Positions 25,817 to 34,510 of a stretch of 64,000 bases of DNA are shown here, in pieces. Under the pieces are notes generated by a model. It worked only from the letters and a program-made list of their open reading frames with translations. It was not told where the DNA came from and ran no database searches. How positions within the stretch are numbered: the first letter of the stretch is position 1; the number at the start of each line of letters is the position of its first letter. The stretch is from Catellatospora vulcania (GTDB lineage Bacteria > Actinomycetota > Actinomycetes > Mycobacteriales > Micromonosporaceae), in NCBI RefSeq assembly GCF_009720385.1, contig NZ_ML769301.1:124001-188000 (forward strand), written 5' to 3'. A program made the translations under genes and the position numbers.

Positions 25817-27224
25817 GCTGCTGCGGGCCGGGCGCGCGGCCGCGGAACTGGCGGCCGGCCACCTGGCAGGCGGCCGGGAGCGTGCGGTGTGGCAGCCGGT
25901 GCCGGAACAGGATCGCGACTGGCTGACCGGCCAGCAGCTGCCCGCGACGGGCCGTCCGCTCGACGAGCTGGTCGACGACGTGCGCACGCGGGTGCTGCCG
26001 TACCCGATGGGCAACGGCCATCCCCGCTTCTTCGGCTGGGTCAACTCCCCGCCGTCACCGGCCGGGGTGCTGGTCGCGCCGCTGGCAGCGGCCATGAATC
26101 CGAGCTGTGCCGGTGGCGAGCACGCCGGCGTGCTGCTGGAACATGCCGTCGTGCGCTGGCTGGCCGAACTGACCGGCTTCCCGCACGGCCCCGGAGCCGG
26201 GCTGCTCACCAGCGGTGCGTCCATGGCCACCGTCATCAGCCTGGCCGCGGCACGCCAGCACGCGGGCCGTCGGGACGGCTGGGACGTCCGCGAGGACGGG
26301 CTGTCGGGCCGCCCGCCGATGGTGATGTATGTGTCCGAAGAGGGGCACAGCTGCCTGCGCAAGGCCGCCGAGCTACTCGGCCTCGGCGCGCGCCGGCTGC
26401 GTACCGTTCCGGTCGACGGCCGGTTCCGGATGGACGTCGGCGCGCTGCGCGCCATGCTCGCGCGCGACGTCGAGGCCGGACTGCGCCCGTTCTGCGTGGC
26501 GGCGAGCGCGGGCACGGTCAGCACCGGCGCCGTCGACCCGCTCGACGAGATCGCCGACGTCGCCGCCGAGCACGGCCTGTGGTTCCACGTCGACGGCGCA
26601 TACGGGGCGCTCGGCATCCTCGCCGACGGCGCCGCGACCGCCTACTCGGGCATGTCACGGGCGGATTCGCTGGCCCTGGACCCGCACAAGTGGCTCGGCG
26701 TGCCGGTCGACTGCGGCTGTGTCCTGCTGCGCGACCCGGCCACCGCACGTGACGCGTTCAGCCTCGTCCCGGCATACCTGCGCGACGACAGTGCCGCGGG
26801 CTTCGGCTGGTTCTCCGAGTACGGGCCCGAGCAGACCCGCCCGTTTCGGGCGTTGCGGGTCTGGGCGACGATGTCGCACCTGGGCCGGGACGGGATCGCC
26901 GGGCTCGTCGACCACACCGTGCGGCTGGCCCGCACGCTGGCCGAGATGGTCGAGGCAGCGGACGACTTCGAACTGCTCGCCCCGGTGACCACGTCGATCG
27001 TCGCGTTCAGGTGCCGGACGGGCGGCGGCGAAAGCCGGCTCGATGAGCTCAACCGCGCGATCCCGGCTGCCGTCCAGCATCGCGGGCGCGCATTCGTGAC
27101 CGGTACGCGCCTGGCCGGCATGGAGGTGCTGCGGGCCTGTCTGCTGAACCCGGCGACCACTGCCGAGGACCTGTCCGTGCTGCTGGACGAAATTCGCGTC
27201 GTGGCCGCGGAGATGGTCCGATGA
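25809..27224 (+). CDS. PLP-dependent aromatic/acidic amino-acid decarboxylase family enzyme
   Basis: 471 residues, normal for group II PLP decarboxylases. The PLP Lys is Lys294 in LDPHKWLGVPVDCG; the ring-stacking and Asp contacts lie in VSEEGHSCLRKAAELLG and WFHVDGAYG (Asp262). The C-terminal lobe (RLDELNRAIPAAVQHRG) is complete. Substrates in this family include Trp, Tyr, Phe, DOPA, Glu and Asp; the active-site loop is not enough to choose. It makes a biogenic amine in the cytoplasm. It is co-translated with the HTH-cupin regulator, which may sense that amine. Confidence 0.93.
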   Translation: MDELLRAGRAAAELAAGHLAGGRERAVWQPVPEQDRDWLTGQQLPATGRPLDELVDDVRTRVLPYPMGNGHPRFFGWVNSPPSPAGVLVAPLAAAMNPSCAGGEHAGVLLEHAVVRWLAELTGFPHGPGAGLLTSGASMATVISLAAARQHAGRRDGWDVREDGLSGRPPMVMYVSEEGHSCLRKAAELLGLGARRLRTVPVDGRFRMDVGALRAMLARDVEAGLRPFCVAASAGTVSTGAVDPLDEIADVAAEHGLWFHVDGAYGALGILADGAATAYSGMSRADSLALDPHKWLGVPVDCGCVLLRDPATARDAFSLVPAYLRDDSAAGFGWFSEYGPEQTRPFRALRVWATMSHLGRDGIAGLVDHTVRLARTLAEMVEAADDFELLAPVTTSIVAFRCRTGGGESRLDELNRAIPAAVQHRGRAFVTGTRLAGMEVLRACLLNPATTAEDLSVLLDEIRVVAAEMVR

Positions 27225-27306
27225 GCGCCGGCCACCTGGGGTCGGCGGGCATCGCCGGCTGGTACAAAGGTGCGGTGAAGATCCGGTATGGACGTCGGGC
27301 TGCGAA

Positions 27307-28518
27307 GTGGTGAATCTGCCGTCTGGTGATGTGGCGCGTACCGGGGTGTGCCGAGGCCGCGGCGTGGTGGATCAGCCGCGGGTGCGTCGGCGGTTGACCA
27401 CGCCGGGCACCGGGCCGGCGTTGCCGACAGTGGCCGATGGTGTGGCTTACCTGGGTGACGCCGACGGTCACGTGTGCGCGATCGACATCGTCACCGGCGG
27501 CCTGCTCTGGCAGAGCCGGCACGAGCTGCGTCACGGGGACGGCTCGGCGGCCCGGTCCTCGGTGGCCGCGCTGCCTGCGGTGTCTGCGGATCTGGTGCTG
27601 GCCGAAGCGGGTGAACAGGTCTTCGCACATGATCGCCGCACGGGACAGGTGCGGTGGTCGATACCGGAGATCAGCAGCCATCACGCGACCATCGTCGGCG
27701 GTGCGGTGGTCGTGCTGCACGACCTGGCGGCGGTTGCGGCCTACGAGCTGTCCACCGGCGCCAAGCGGTGGAGCAGCCTGGAGGCGGTCGGCGGTGTCGA
27801 CAGCCACTACGGGTTCGGTCTGCTGGCCGCGTTTGCGGCGGTGGCCGACGGCCGGCTGTTTCTGACCGAGGGATTCGAGGGCAACCACACCCACGGCGGG
27901 CTGCACGCCTTCGATGTGGACAGCGGCGCGCTGCTGTGGGGCTTCCACGAGACCTTCGTCGGATGCGAGCACCCCGGCTGCGAAGGCGATCAGCTGGATG
28001 TCGCGCCCTACCATCCGGTGTACGCCCGCGGTCTGGTCTGGGTGGTTCGCGACCGGTGGTGCGACGGCGACGGGACGGCGGCCCTGACGCTTGTCGGCTT
28101 CGATCCGCAAACCGGCGATGAGCAGGTCACGCTGGAAGAGCCCGCGGAAATGGGGCTCGGCGGCTGCTTCGGCGCGGCCCCCGTGTTCGGGACGGAATCG
28201 ATCTACTGTACGAGTGGCGATGCGGTACACGCCTTCGAACCCGGCTCCGGGCGACTGCGGTGGAGCCGCCGGTTCCCCGCGCCGGTGGTCGCCACGCCAC
28301 TGCTGGCCGGCCAGACCCTCCACCTCGCCACCGAAGGCGGACAGGTACATGCCGTCGACGCCGCCACCGGCGAACCCCGATGGGACCTGGCACTGGACGA
28401 GCCCACCAGTTGGCTCCCCACGGTGCTGGGCGAGTACGACGAGGTGCCCTCGCCTCTCTCCCTCACCGACGGCGTGCTGTACGCGGTGACCGATGAAGCC
28501 GTCCTGGCCTTGGGCTGA
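27307..28518 (+). CDS. PQQ-type beta-propeller repeat protein, cytoplasmic
   Basis: 403 residues from tandem GTGs (27307 or 27310). Repeated blades of about 40-45 residues carry the PQQ-propeller phrase, for example VAYLGDADGHVCAIDIVTGG and VHAVDAATGEPRWDLALDE. There is no signal peptide, so it is probably cytoplasmic, unlike most PQQ-domain proteins. A Cys-x4-Cys (CEHPGC) lies in a loop that could bind metal. There is no dehydrogenase active site. Its 82-nt upstream gap from the decarboxylase does not decide co-transcription. A binding or scaffold role is inference. Confidence 0.8.
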   Translation: MVNLPSGDVARTGVCRGRGVVDQPRVRRRLTTPGTGPALPTVADGVAYLGDADGHVCAIDIVTGGLLWQSRHELRHGDGSAARSSVAALPAVSADLVLAEAGEQVFAHDRRTGQVRWSIPEISSHHATIVGGAVVVLHDLAAVAAYELSTGAKRWSSLEAVGGVDSHYGFGLLAAFAAVADGRLFLTEGFEGNHTHGGLHAFDVDSGALLWGFHETFVGCEHPGCEGDQLDVAPYHPVYARGLVWVVRDRWCDGDGTAALTLVGFDPQTGDEQVTLEEPAEMGLGGCFGAAPVFGTESIYCTSGDAVHAFEPGSGRLRWSRRFPAPVVATPLLAGQTLHLATEGGQVHAVDAATGEPRWDLALDEPTSWLPTVLGEYDEVPSPLSLTDGVLYAVTDEAVLALG

Positions 28519-28554
28519 GGCGGCCGGCCGGCAGACGCTGCGGCCCCGGTCGTA

Positions 28555-28776
28555 TCAGGCGGGGTGGGCGGAGATCTCTTTGACCAGGAACCGGCAGCCG
28601 TCAGCGCCGACCGGAACGTCGCGTGCGTAGGCGAGCAGGAACGTGCTGAGTCCGTCGTGCTGGCGGCGGTAGCGGGCTTCGTGGTACCGGTTCGGGCCGG
28701 TGGGGAGGTAGCGCTCCAGCACGGCGACGTCCTGCTGCCGGCACTGCCTGACGATGATCTGCGGAGACTCCTTCAC
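28555..28776 (-). pseudogene. Truncated GNAT acetyltransferase
   Basis: From the GTG at 28776 the reading frame gives a good GNAT N-terminus: IIVRQCRQQDVAVLERYLPTG, then NRYHEARYRRQHDGLSTFLL and AYARDVPVG, the first strand and helix. It then breaks into DGCRFLVKEISAHPA and stops, before the acetyl-CoA-binding motif. A complete gene would be about twice as long. I read it as a disrupted acetyltransferase. Confidence 0.65.
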
Positions 28777-28816
28777 AGGTCGGCACGGTAGTGAGCACCG
28801 GTCGTCGGCGCCATCG

Positions 28817-28844
28817 AATAAGAGTCCGCAAATAAGAGTCCGCA
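28817..28844. repeat. Perfect tandem repeat, 14 bp x 2
   Basis: AATAAGAGTCCGCA is duplicated head to tail between the truncated GNAT and the secreted CBM6-DUF1996 gene. It is AT-richer than its surroundings and lies 113-140 nt before the latter's start, so it may be part of that promoter or a slippage product. Confidence 0.6.
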
Positions 28845-28956
28845 AAGTGGGCACCGGAACCGCCGCCCACTGAGGCTTTCGCCTCATGTGGCGACTCACG
28901 GCCGTAACTACGTTGCAAAGAACTCGCTCTTTTCGCAGATCGTAGGAGGGTCGCGC

Positions 28957-30345
28957 ATGACAGGGAACTGGATCAGACGACGGGCGAGGGTGGTCTCGGT
29001 CGGCGCCGGTTGTGCGAGCATGGTGCTGGCCGCGGTCGTCGTCGCGCTGACACCGTCAGCGGGCGCCGCCGCCGAGCTGGTGGTGCAGGCCGAGGCGTAC
29101 TCGGCCCAGCTCGGTGGCGTCGTCGAGCCGACCGTCGACACCGGCGGCGGCTCCGACGTCGGCTACCTGTCCCGGGGGGACTGGCTGCGCTACGACGGTG
29201 TGGACCTGGGCGCCTCGGGCACGATGGCCGTGTCCGTGCGGGTGGCCTCCGCCGTCGGCGGCGCGGGGACCGTTCAGCTGCGTACGGGGTCGGTGACCGG
29301 GCCCGTCCTGGCGCAGTTCGCCATCACGGCGACGGGCGGCTGGCAGGCGTGGGTCACGCAGACGGTGAATGTCACCAGCCACCCGGCCGGGGTCCAGTCG
29401 GTGTACGCGGTCATGGCCAACACCGGCAGCGGCGCGGACTTCGTCAACCTCAACTGGCTGTCGTTCAACTCCGGCGGCCCGGCGACCGGCTGGGTCAACG
29501 TCGACCCGGTGAAGTGGAACGCGCAGCTGGCCGCTTTCCGGGCGATGACGATGGCGCCGGCCCCGGCCAATGCCGTACGGGTGCCGGAGTTCAACGCGAC
29601 GTGCACCTACAGCCACTCCTTCAAGGACGACCCCATCGTGTTCCCCGGGCTGCCGGGCGCCTCCCACATGCACAGCTTTTTCGGCAACCGCAGCACGAAC
29701 GCGAACTCCACCCTGGACAGCCTGCGCGCCAACACCGCCACGACGTGCACGCCGGCCCCCGCGGACCTCTCGGCGTACTGGGTGCCGACCCTGTACGACC
29801 GCGGCGCCGTGGTGGAGCCTAAGGGGGTCGTGGTGTATTACGGCTCGCGGCTGGCCGACCCGAGCCAGACGGTGCCGTTCCCGCTGGGCTTCGAGATGAT
29901 CGCGGGCAGTGCGGGCCGCCAGGTGCCCACTCCCGCCGGCTCGGTGAACCAGTTCTACTGCGTGGGCGGGACCACCGGCGGTGAGATCGGCCGCAGCGCC
30001 GACGGCAACTGGCCGATCTGCTCCCCGGGCGGGACGCTGATGTTCCAGCTCGTCTTCCCGGACTGCTGGGACGGCGTGCACCTGGACAGCCCCGACCACA
30101 AGTCGCACGTGGCGTACACCCCGAACGGAACGTGCCCGAGCGCGTTCCCGGTGGCGATCCCGTCGGTCTCGTTCGTCATCGCGTACCCCGCCGTCGGTAG
30201 CACGCAAGGGTTCACGCTGGCCTCGGGGATGGCGTCGTCGATGCACGGGGACTTCGTCAACGTCTGGGACAACGACGCGCAGGGGCACCGGGTGAAGAAC
30301 TGCATCGTCCAGTCGGCCAAGTGCAACAGCGCCGGACAGTTCTGA
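28957..30345 (+). CDS. Secreted CBM6-DUF1996 protein
   Basis: 462 residues from the ATG at 28957 (AGGAGGG 8 nt upstream). A long signal peptide (RRRARVVSVG n-region, cleavage near residue 40, SAGAAAE) leads to a CBM6-like module (about 42-170; VQAEAYSAQLGGVVEPTVDT and YLSRGDWLRYDGVDL) and then DUF1996 (about 190-455) with HSHSFxDDPIVFPG-like and SHMHSFFGNRSTN segments, a conserved SSMHGDFVNVWD motif and paired Cys. DUF1996 is found in fungal and actinobacterial secreted proteins of unknown activity. The CBM suggests polysaccharide targeting. It is monocistronic. Confidence 0.9.
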   Translation: MTGNWIRRRARVVSVGAGCASMVLAAVVVALTPSAGAAAELVVQAEAYSAQLGGVVEPTVDTGGGSDVGYLSRGDWLRYDGVDLGASGTMAVSVRVASAVGGAGTVQLRTGSVTGPVLAQFAITATGGWQAWVTQTVNVTSHPAGVQSVYAVMANTGSGADFVNLNWLSFNSGGPATGWVNVDPVKWNAQLAAFRAMTMAPAPANAVRVPEFNATCTYSHSFKDDPIVFPGLPGASHMHSFFGNRSTNANSTLDSLRANTATTCTPAPADLSAYWVPTLYDRGAVVEPKGVVVYYGSRLADPSQTVPFPLGFEMIAGSAGRQVPTPAGSVNQFYCVGGTTGGEIGRSADGNWPICSPGGTLMFQLVFPDCWDGVHLDSPDHKSHVAYTPNGTCPSAFPVAIPSVSFVIAYPAVGSTQGFTLASGMASSMHGDFVNVWDNDAQGHRVKNCIVQSAKCNSAGQF

Positions 30346-30405
30346 GCCGGTGACCGGGGCGGGTGTCCTGCGGGACGCCCGCCCTCGGCAGTGGCGCGGC
30401 CCGCG

Positions 30406-31062
30406 TCAGCTGACCGTGATCATGTTGATGTCGGGGGCCGAGCCGGTGTCGTTGAAGAACCTGATCCAGCAGGCGCCCTTCGGCAGCCACAGGCGCACCG
30501 ACACCCGCACCGGGATCAGCCAGCTCTGGGCGCCGGCGAGCGCCAGTTCGCGGGCGGGGCCGCCGTCCACGGCGAGTTTGAGGGTACGCGGCTGCTCGGT
30601 CTCGTAGACGACGGTCAGCGTTCGCTCGCCAGCCTGCGGCACCCCCTTGATCTGCACGGCGAGGGTGTTCGGGCCGCCGATGTAGCCGACCCGGCTGCCG
30701 TTCACACAGGTCGGACACTCGATCACGCGGGCGCCCACGCGGAGGTTGGCCGGGTCGGCGGCGTGCACGGTGATCGGCTGGAAGCGGGCTGCCGCGGACG
30801 TGGTCGCCTTCGGCGGTGCGGACGCGGCAGGTCGCCCCGGCACCGTCGGCGACGGCGGTCGCGACGGGGCGGCCGGCGACGGCGGCCGGGCCGTCGGCGC
30901 GGCTGACGGCTGCGGCGTCGGCGAACCGTGGGGCTGTTCGGCCAGGGACGGAGGGTTCTGCCCTGGGCCGGGCATGACCAGGGGCGGTACGACGGCGATC
31001 GTCGCGCCGACGGCCAGGATGAGGGCCGACCAGCCCAGCACGCGCGCGGATACGACGGGCAC
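30406..31062 (-). CDS. Membrane-anchored protein with C-terminal carbohydrate-binding-like domain
   Basis: 218 residues from a GTG with GGAGG upstream. An N-terminal hydrophobic segment (about 8-28, LGWSALILAVGATIAVV) anchors it; a Pro/Ser/Ala linker (about 33-80) is followed by a beta-sandwich of the galactose-binding/CBM kind: VHAADPANLRVGARVIECPT, then VGYIGGPNTLAVQIKGVPQAG and a final CWIRFFNDTGSAPDINMI. A Cys pair (CPTC) lies in the first strands. It is the last gene of the kinase-regulator operon (4 nt after the regulator). It may present sugars to, or report on, the sensor kinase; that is inference. Confidence 0.82.
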   Translation of the reverse strand: MPVVSARVLGWSALILAVGATIAVVPPLVMPGPGQNPPSLAEQPHGSPTPQPSAAPTARPPSPAAPSRPPSPTVPGRPAASAPPKATTSAAARFQPITVHAADPANLRVGARVIECPTCVNGSRVGYIGGPNTLAVQIKGVPQAGERTLTVVYETEQPRTLKLAVDGGPARELALAGAQSWLIPVRVSVRLWLPKGACWIRFFNDTGSAPDINMITVS

Positions 31063-31066
31063 GCCG

Positions 31067-31726
31067 CTACCTCCGCCCGGTCCACACGACGACCGCCTCG
31101 GTGCGGCTGGCCACGCCCAGCTTGGCGAAGATGTGCTGCAGGTGGTTCTTGACGGTCTTCTCGGTAAGCACCAGCCGGTGGGCGATGGCGGCATTCGACA
31201 ACCCCAGGGCGAGTTGCGCCAGCACCTCCTGTTCCCGCCGGGTCAGCCCGAACCGGGACCTCGCGAGCCGCCGCCGCTCGGCGAGGTCGCGGCGGGCGCG
31301 TTCGTTTTCGGCGTGTTCACGGACAGCCGCTGCGGCGACCGCGGCCGCCACGGGGGAGAGCCAGCCCTGCCCGGCTACCACGGCCAGCACCGCGCGGTGC
31401 AGCTCCGCCGGATCGAACGCGCCGTGGACCAGGTAGCCGCGCGCGCCGCCGCGCAGCATCCCGGCGATGAGCTGCGGGCTCGCGTCGCTCGTGAGCACCA
31501 GCACGCGCGTGTGGGCGACCAGCTCGCCGAGCACGGAGAGGCCGTCCGCCACCGGCATGCGATGGTCGAGCAGGGTCACCATCGGCCGGTCCCGGCGGGC
31601 CAGCGCGACGGCCTCCCGCCCGTCGACGGCCTCGGCCGACACCCGAAACTCCGGGCACAGCCGCAGGTAGCCGCTGAGGGCCGCGCGGACGATGGGATTG
31701 TCGTCCACGACCATCACCGAGATCAT
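31067..31726 (-). CDS. LuxR/NarL-type response regulator
   Basis: 219 residues. The receiver domain has the acidic pair (VVDDN), phospho-acceptor Asp54 (TLLDHRMP) and the LVLTSDAS and RGYLVHGA switch residues; the C-terminal LuxR HTH is LTRREQEVLAQLALGLSN then AAIAHRLVLTEKTVKNHL. A Lys is replaced near the end of the receiver (YLVHG instead of Y..K), which may affect phosphorylation. It overlaps the kinase (ATGA). It is the likely regulator of its own operon and of polysaccharide genes nearby. Confidence 0.93.
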   Translation of the reverse strand: MISVMVVDDNPIVRAALSGYLRLCPEFRVSAEAVDGREAVALARRDRPMVTLLDHRMPVADGLSVLGELVAHTRVLVLTSDASPQLIAGMLRGGARGYLVHGAFDPAELHRAVLAVVAGQGWLSPVAAAVAAAAVREHAENERARRDLAERRRLARSRFGLTRREQEVLAQLALGLSNAAIAHRLVLTEKTVKNHLQHIFAKLGVASRTEAVVVWTGRR

Positions 31727-32910
31727 GACAGTGACCCGGCAGAAGCGGCCGCCTTCACGGCGACGACGGTTTCGACGGTCGTTCCCGCGCCCGGCGCGGA
31801 GACCACCCGCAGGGTGCCGCGGATCGCAGCGGCCCGTTCCGCCATGCCGATCAGACCGTAGCAGCCGCTCAACTCGGCCGGTACGCGAAATCCGGCTCCG
31901 TTGTCGGTGACGCGCAGCCGGACGCTCGCGCCGGTGTGCGCCAGTTCCACCGTCACGAGGCTCGCCCCGGCATGACGTGCGATGTTCTCCAGCGACTCAT
32001 GCAGGATCTGGGCCAACTCGTAGCGCAGGTCCAGCGGCAGTTCGGCGGCCGCGGTCGACATGCGCACCGGTATGCCTTCACGTTCGGACCAGCGGCGGCA
32101 GATGCTGTCCACCGTCGCGCCGAACTCGTGGTCCGGGTTGTCGAGCCGGAGGCCTTCAAGGACCTCTTGCGCCTGGCGTACCGCGGCGGCCGCGCCGGCC
32201 GAGACCGTCGCGGCCAGTTGCTCGGCCAGCGCCGGCTGCCGTCGCAGCGAGGTCGGTAGCGCCAGCGCCGCGAACGAGACCCCGCGCAGCGTCTTGGTGA
32301 CCGAGTCGTGCAGTTCACGGGCAAGCCGGGCCCGTTCGGCCGCCGCTGCCGTCCGCTGCGCCGACGCGACCAGCCTGACCGACAGCTCGACGTATGCGGC
32401 CAGGGCGGCGGTCGCCACGGCGGCGCCGACCGCGGTGAGCACGTTGATGATGGGAAACGCCAGCACGAAGCCGGCCAGGCCGGCCGCGGCCGGCACCGAG
32501 CCGAGCAGGTGGGCAGCCACCAGGTAGCCGAGCCCGGCATAGAACGCGGCGGGCAGCAGCGCCCGGAAACCGACGAGCACACCGGCCAGCGCGCTCGCCC
32601 CTGCGGCACAGCAGAAGAAGGCCACGTCGCCTTCGCCTATCCCGAGGACGGCCAGGACGATCACCGCGTCCGCGGCCAGGATGGGCAGCGGATGAGCGAC
32701 CACCCGAGGATTGCGGGACAGCGCCACGAGCGCGACGACGGCCGTGACGAGGACGAGAACGAGCACGACGACCAGCGAAGAGGGCTGCGCTCGAAGGCGC
32801 AGGCCGCCGCCCGCGACGGCCAGTGTCGCGGCGGCCCGGCCGAGCAGCACCGCCCGCGCGACAGCAGCCCGTGCGACTGCTCGGTCGAGGTGTCCAGTTG
32901 TCGTTGTCAC
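31723..32910 (-). CDS. HisKA_3-type sensor histidine kinase
   Basis: 395 residues from a GTG preceded by GGCAGGA. Five or six hydrophobic segments (about 46-175) make up the sensor. The dimerisation/phosphoacceptor helix has ARELHDSVTKTLRG (His201), with a QxxVL-type helix after it; the HATPase region carries NIARHAG and DNGAGFRVP, the G1/N boxes. It would phosphorylate the next gene's product. A 32-bp CebR-like palindrome lies 33 nt upstream, linking its expression to sugar metabolism. Confidence 0.92.
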   Translation of the reverse strand: MTTTTGHLDRAVARAAVARAVLLGRAAATLAVAGGGLRLRAQPSSLVVVLVLVLVTAVVALVALSRNPRVVAHPLPILAADAVIVLAVLGIGEGDVAFFCCAAGASALAGVLVGFRALLPAAFYAGLGYLVAAHLLGSVPAAAGLAGFVLAFPIINVLTAVGAAVATAALAAYVELSVRLVASAQRTAAAAERARLARELHDSVTKTLRGVSFAALALPTSLRRQPALAEQLAATVSAGAAAAVRQAQEVLEGLRLDNPDHEFGATVDSICRRWSEREGIPVRMSTAAAELPLDLRYELAQILHESLENIARHAGASLVTVELAHTGASVRLRVTDNGAGFRVPAELSGCYGLIGMAERAAAIRGTLRVVSAPGAGTTVETVVAVKAAASAGSLS

Positions 32911-32942
32911 GAGTCCTGCCCCGGGCGTGGGCGATACTTTGA

Positions 32943-32974
32943 TGATCTTCGAGGGAGCGCTCTCTCGATGATCA
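32943..32974. promoter_or_regulatory. CebR/LacI-type operator (16 bp x 2, two mismatches)
   Basis: TGATCTTCGAGGGAGC and GCTCTCTCGATGATCA are exact complements but for two positions. The centre GGGAGCGCTCTC is close to the GGGAGCGCTCCC core bound by CebR-type LacI repressors of cellulose/cellobiose genes in Streptomyces. It lies 33 nt before the kinase GTG, in that gene's promoter. The rest of the 300-bp gap to the EEP-family gene shows nothing else. Confidence 0.7.
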
Positions 32975-33210
32975 GGCAAGTCGTCGGCGGTTGTCAAGAC
33001 GTCCATCGATCTCCACAACGCCCGGACGGGGCTCTCCGACGGCCGCCGGCTGCAAACGCTCACGCCCTGGTAACGCCACGCTGGCTTGACTGGCGGCATG
33101 CACCGAACCGCGCCATCAGCAGAGCACGGCGCCGAACTGCGCCCCGAAGCGGCTGACGAGTACTGCCCGAGTATGTTTGCCGACTTCACCCAGAACCCGA
33201 GGACGCAGCA

Positions 33211-34317
33211 GTGACCGGCAGTGAGCCAGGACAGACGATGACGCAGACGGACCCGGCCGAGACCGGACAGGGCGGCACCGACCGGCGAGAGACCGGCGCC
33301 GGCGCCTGGCGCGCGGGCATCCGCCGGGCGGCACGTGCTGCCTGCGAGCCGGGCCCCTGGAAGCGCGGCCCGGTGCTCGGGGCGCTGGCTGTGCTGCTGG
33401 GCCTGGTCATGCTGATGCACGCGACGATCCCCAACCGAGTCGGCAACCTCGGCAGCCTGGTGGAGAGCTTCCTGCCGTGGTTCGGCCTGTTCGTTCCGGT
33501 GCTACTGGCCGCGGCGCTGTGGCGTCGCTCCGCCTCCGCGGTGGCCGCGCTGATGCTGCCGGTCACGGTGTGGCTGCACCTCTTCGGCGGGCTGCTCACT
33601 GACAAGTCCCACCCCGGCGGCGACCTCACCGTGGCCCAGCACAACGTCGGCGCCGACAATCCCGACGCGGCCGGCACCGCCCGCGACCTGGCCGCCTCCG
33701 GAGCGGACGTGCTGGCACTGGTGGAGCTGACCGAGCAGGACCGGAGCAGGTACGAGGAAGGGCTGGCGCAGGTGTACCCGTACCACACGGTGCAGGGCAC
33801 GGTCGGGCTGTGGAGCAAGCTGCCGCTGTCGGACACCCAACCGGTCGACACCAGGCAAGACGTCGGGCCGGCGGGGGACGCCAAGCCGGCCGACGTCAAA
33901 TTGGTCGACAACCGGGCGCTGCGTGCCACGGTGGCCACAGGCCAGGGTCCGCTGGCGGTTTACGTGGCCCATCTGGGATCCGCACGGGTGAATCCCAGAG
34001 CGGGCTTCTGGACGGCCGATCGAGACCGGAACGCGCAGGCGCTCGGCGAGGCCGTCGCCGCCGAGCAGAACCCGCGGCTGGTGCTGCTCGGCGACCTGAA
34101 CGGCGCCATGGACGACCGCGCATTCGCCGGCATCACCTCGCAGCTGCGCTCGGCCCAGGACGCGGCCGGGGACGGCTTCGGCTTCAGCTGGCCGGCCGCG
34201 TTCCCGGTGGTGCGGATCGACCAGATCCTGGTCAGAGGCGTGGAGCCGATGCGTTCGTGGGTGCTGCCGGCCACCGGCAGCGACCACCTGCCGGTCGCGG
34301 CCGCCATCAGCTGGTGA
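33211..34317 (+). CDS. Membrane-anchored endonuclease/exonuclease/phosphatase-family protein
   Basis: 368 residues from a GTG. The cytoplasmic N-terminus is followed by three hydrophobic segments (about 46-120), then an extracytoplasmic EEP domain with its metal and catalytic residues: QHNVG (Asn), LVELTEQD (Glu), VYVAHLGSARVN (His), LLGDLNGAMDD (Asp and Asn), RIDQIL and GSDHLPVAAAI (Asp-His). Relatives in actinobacteria (YafD-like) are thought to act on phosphodiesters outside the membrane. It has no clear partner gene. Substrate unknown. Confidence 0.88.
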   Translation: MTGSEPGQTMTQTDPAETGQGGTDRRETGAGAWRAGIRRAARAACEPGPWKRGPVLGALAVLLGLVMLMHATIPNRVGNLGSLVESFLPWFGLFVPVLLAAALWRRSASAVAALMLPVTVWLHLFGGLLTDKSHPGGDLTVAQHNVGADNPDAAGTARDLAASGADVLALVELTEQDRSRYEEGLAQVYPYHTVQGTVGLWSKLPLSDTQPVDTRQDVGPAGDAKPADVKLVDNRALRATVATGQGPLAVYVAHLGSARVNPRAGFWTADRDRNAQALGEAVAAEQNPRLVLLGDLNGAMDDRAFAGITSQLRSAQDAAGDGFGFSWPAAFPVVRIDQILVRGVEPMRSWVLPATGSDHLPVAAAISW

Positions 34318-34510
34318 TCATTTCGAGAGCCGTCCCTTCGCCATGCAGGGACCTGCAGGCCAGCGGCCGAACCGGGCTCAGCCGCCTCAGCCTGACGCCA
34401 TCATCAGCCGCGCCGGCAGAATCGACCGCTTCCCGCCTGGTGGGGACCGTAGCGCGATGCGCGTAGGCGAAACCCGGTTTGGACAGTCGGCCGCTGTCTA
34501 AGCTCGTGAT

